Origin: Segatella copri
GTDB taxonomy: Bacteria; Bacteroidota; Bacteroidia; Bacteroidales; Bacteroidaceae
Assembly (NCBI RefSeq): GCF_949820605.1
Contig: NZ_CATKVU010000006.1
Coordinates: forward strand, 1,410,501 to 1,474,500
DNA: 64,000 bases
Direction of reading: 5' to 3'
The translations under genes and the position numbers were made by a program. The notes below the pieces were generated by a model. That model was not told where the DNA came from. It saw nothing but the letters and a program-made list of their open reading frames with translations, and ran no database searches. Shown here one piece after another: positions 62,546 through 64,000 of this stretch (position 1 is the first letter of the stretch; each line of letters opens with the position of its first letter).

Positions 62546-62803
62546 CTAGTCTCTCCGGAAGATATCTCGTGTATATACCTTATCTTGTACATCATCCAAA
62601 CAAGCATCATAGCGGTTGGCGATAATCGCCTGGCTCTGAGACTTGAAAGCATCCATATCATTCACCACCTTGCTACCAAAAAAGGTGGTACCGTCCTCCA
62701 ATGTAGGCTCGTAGATAATCACCTCTGCACCCTTTGCCTTGATTCGCTTCATGATGCCCTGGATGGCAGACTGGCGGAAGTTATCGCTGTTGCTCTTCAT
62801 CAT
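62546..62803 (-). pseudogene. Duplicated 3' fragment of a ugd gene
   Basis: The 85 residues ([20 protein letters not shown] to YTRDIFRRD) match the end of ugd with about five substitutions; the sequence before is not homologous. The 5' four fifths of a ugd gene are absent. It marks a recombination border between the polysaccharide locus and the Rlo-like genes. Confidence 0.85.
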
Positions 62804-62821
62804 GGATTACTACATTTGTAT

Positions 62822-63433
62822 TTATTCTGAGAGTGCTGCCAGTCTTTTCATCAACCTACCAAGCTCCGAGAAAGTATAATCCCTACCTTCCTTTTGTACT
62901 TCATCCATAGAACGAGAGGCATTAGCAATAGCTTTTTCAAGGCTTCCCCCGTTGCGTTCAAAGTAGGAGTGTAAGCCTTTGGATTTGTTGAAGAAGGAGA
63001 TGGTTTTCCTGTATTCCACACATTGGTTCAAATCCTTGAGCAATGGTTCTTGCGTATCGTATGGACGTGATGTGTATCGAAAATAGTAGAGAAAGAACAG
63101 TTCCGTACAGCGGTGGGTCTCAAAGAACTCAACCTTGCAGTATATGCCTTTCTTGGGTTTATTGATGGGCTTGGCATATTTTGCCTTTAATCTTTGATAT
63201 TGGGAACGCTCTGGTTCTACATCTTTCGTGTCCATATCAATTATGCAGAATATGTGGTTGTATCCCATCGCCACCCCCTCAGATATTTTCAAATCAAGTT
63301 CCTTGATACTTGTATGCTTGGGATAGTCTGGCTTGATAGTCAAGCGTTTGAATACATCGCATAAGGATTTGAAATAGAAAAATTCCGTAGGTCCTTCACC
63401 CAAGATAAGTGCTGTTTGTCGTAACTTGCCCAT
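62822..63433 (-). CDS. RloB-like protein (TOPRIM-like), paired with RloA-like ATPase
   Basis: The 203-residue product has an N-terminal ALILGEGPTEFFYFKSL (the TOPRIM-like Glu) and IFCIIDMDTKD (D-x-D), with HRCTELFFLYYF further on; these are landmarks of the RloB family (related to AbiL component proteins). The C-terminal part is helical and basic. It follows the ATPase gene by 1 bp. Such pairs are found inside restriction loci and act in abortive infection; this is family knowledge. Confidence 0.85.
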   Translation of the reverse strand: MGKLRQTALILGEGPTEFFYFKSLCDVFKRLTIKPDYPKHTSIKELDLKISEGVAMGYNHIFCIIDMDTKDVEPERSQYQRLKAKYAKPINKPKKGIYCKVEFFETHRCTELFFLYYFRYTSRPYDTQEPLLKDLNQCVEYRKTISFFNKSKGLHSYFERNGGSLEKAIANASRSMDEVQKEGRDYTFSELGRLMKRLAALSE

Positions 63434-63434
63434 A

Positions 63435-64000
63435 TCAATCCTCCAGATTTATAAAGATACTACCTAATTCGGGCTTTGCCCCCAAACGTCCGATGCGATA
63501 AGAATTATAAAGAGACAGATTCTTGTGCAACCCGAAAGAATCGCCACGAGAATACTCGGAAGATGCGGTCTCTTTATTTTTCTCCACAAACCACACAACG
63601 CCTCTATTCTCATTGATAAGGTCTTGAGAAAGCAGGGTCGTTTCTTGACTGGTGATAATCAACTGCGATTTTTCGGAGTTAAAGATAAAGACATTGAGAT
63701 AGTAGTATAACAGGTCATTATGTAAATCCTCACCTAATTCATCAAGATAATACACATGAGAAGCTGTTATCATATCATATAATGCCTCTAAAATACGTAT
63801 ATATTTTTGAGTACCCTTTGACTGCAATCTGAGCGGAATGTCAAAATCTCCATTTGTAGAGTGATTGACAAATGCCACGGAATCGGAGGTGGATTGAAGC
63901 AGAGCTACTTTCATATCTTCTGGAATATTTTCCATGAGGATACGTTGACGGAACTCATTAGGCACCAACCGATCTTCTACGATAGGCTTATACTCCAAGA
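63435..64000 (-). CDS. RloA-like ATPase, C-terminal part (partial)
   Basis: The frame runs to the window edge; the codon at 63996-63998 that could be called a start is TTG and is not the true beginning. The 188 residues seen contain an ABC-type signature-like LQSKGTQKYIRILEAL, Walker B HVYYLDELGEDLHNDL and the switch region QLIITSQETTLLSQD (Gln/Glu instead of the usual His), as in RloA/AAA_21 ATPases. The P-loop lies outside. Together with RloB it probably forms a two-gene defence unit. Confidence 0.8.
   Translation of the reverse strand, partial: LEYKPIVEDRLVPNEFRQRILMENIPEDMKVALLQSTSDSVAFVNHSTNGDFDIPLRLQSKGTQKYIRILEALYDMITASHVYYLDELGEDLHNDLLYYYLNVFIFNSEKSQLIITSQETTLLSQDLINENRGVVWFVEKNKETASSEYSRGDSFGLHKNLSLYNSYRIGRLGAKPELGSIFINLED

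Noticed and set aside
62368..62661. Upstream extension of ugd by 98 residues
   Set aside because: The extension crosses the leader element and the ugd fragment in the wrong frame; [13 protein letters not shown] is the family start.
1..64000. Search for tRNA, rRNA or CRISPR arrays
   Set aside because: No cloverleaf-like sequence with the GTTCRA arm and no regularly spaced repeats were found by eye; the leader elements resemble a tRNA D-arm (GTAGCTTAGTAGAG) but lack the T-arm.

Overview
The window looks like chromosome of a gut or oral Bacteroidales bacterium, most likely Prevotella/Segatella (P. copri-like). The reasons are the Bacteroidetes -7 promoter box (TAnnTTTG) in front of many genes, lipoproteins with Bacteroidetes-style lipoboxes, type IX secretion (T9SS)-like C-termini on two secreted amylases, a CTnDOT-like recombination module, and the gene families present. 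The species is an inference. No tRNA, rRNA or CRISPR array was seen.

Layout. 1-2.3 kb: end of a rubredoxin-type NADH peroxidase, then a scar where a dipeptidase tail and an amidase tail (both remnants) abut, then a frameshifted Rpn/PD-(D/E)XK nuclease gene between two copies of a 68-69 bp terminator repeat. 2.3-4 kb: a C10 (streptopain-like) protease with a small lipoprotein. 4.1-9.5 kb: a stripped integrative-element module (DUF3408 protein, two excisionase-like HTH proteins, two tandem tyrosine recombinases) next to a recombinase remnant. 9.5-12.1 kb: two IS110-family transposases, each flanked by its own short direct repeats. 12.3-20.9 kb: a housekeeping operon on the minus strand (ileS, DksA/TraR-like protein, lspA, DUF4296 lipoprotein, small protein, nadC, C69 dipeptidase). 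21.1-28.2 kb: two tandem secreted GH13 amylases sharing an upstream palindrome. 28.4-38 kb: nadE, Smr-domain protein, ispE, AlkD-like protein, NUDIX hydrolase, M49 peptidase and recQ. 38-41.3 kb: an operon of an ABC-type ATPase, a small PD-(D/E)XK-like protein and an AAA-ATPase/nuclease-like protein.

41.5-62.4 kb is a surface-polysaccharide locus read on the minus strand: ugd at its head, then a membrane protein and a caspase-like protease gene, then Wzx, Wzy, glycosyltransferases, a CapK-like adenylate enzyme, a pyruvyl transferase, an F420-dehydrogenase-like protein, an acetyltransferase and a WecA-like initiating transferase. The caspase gene is split by a nested stack of three insertion sequences (IS256-type containing IS1182-type containing IS110-type). 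Removing the IS256-type element and one copy of its 8-bp target duplication restores an open frame with a natural stop. A conserved, apparently structured leader of about 100 nt occurs twice, before ugd and before wzx, as a candidate antitermination or processing signal for the locus. Beyond a duplicated fragment of the ugd 3' end the window finishes in an RloA/RloB-like ATPase-effector pair.

Most noteworthy are the IS-interrupted caspase/membrane-protein module inside a polysaccharide operon, the duplicated leader, the ATPase plus ELKG-motif pair at 39.6-41.3 kb, and the repeat-flanked IS110 genes with a strong hairpin between them.
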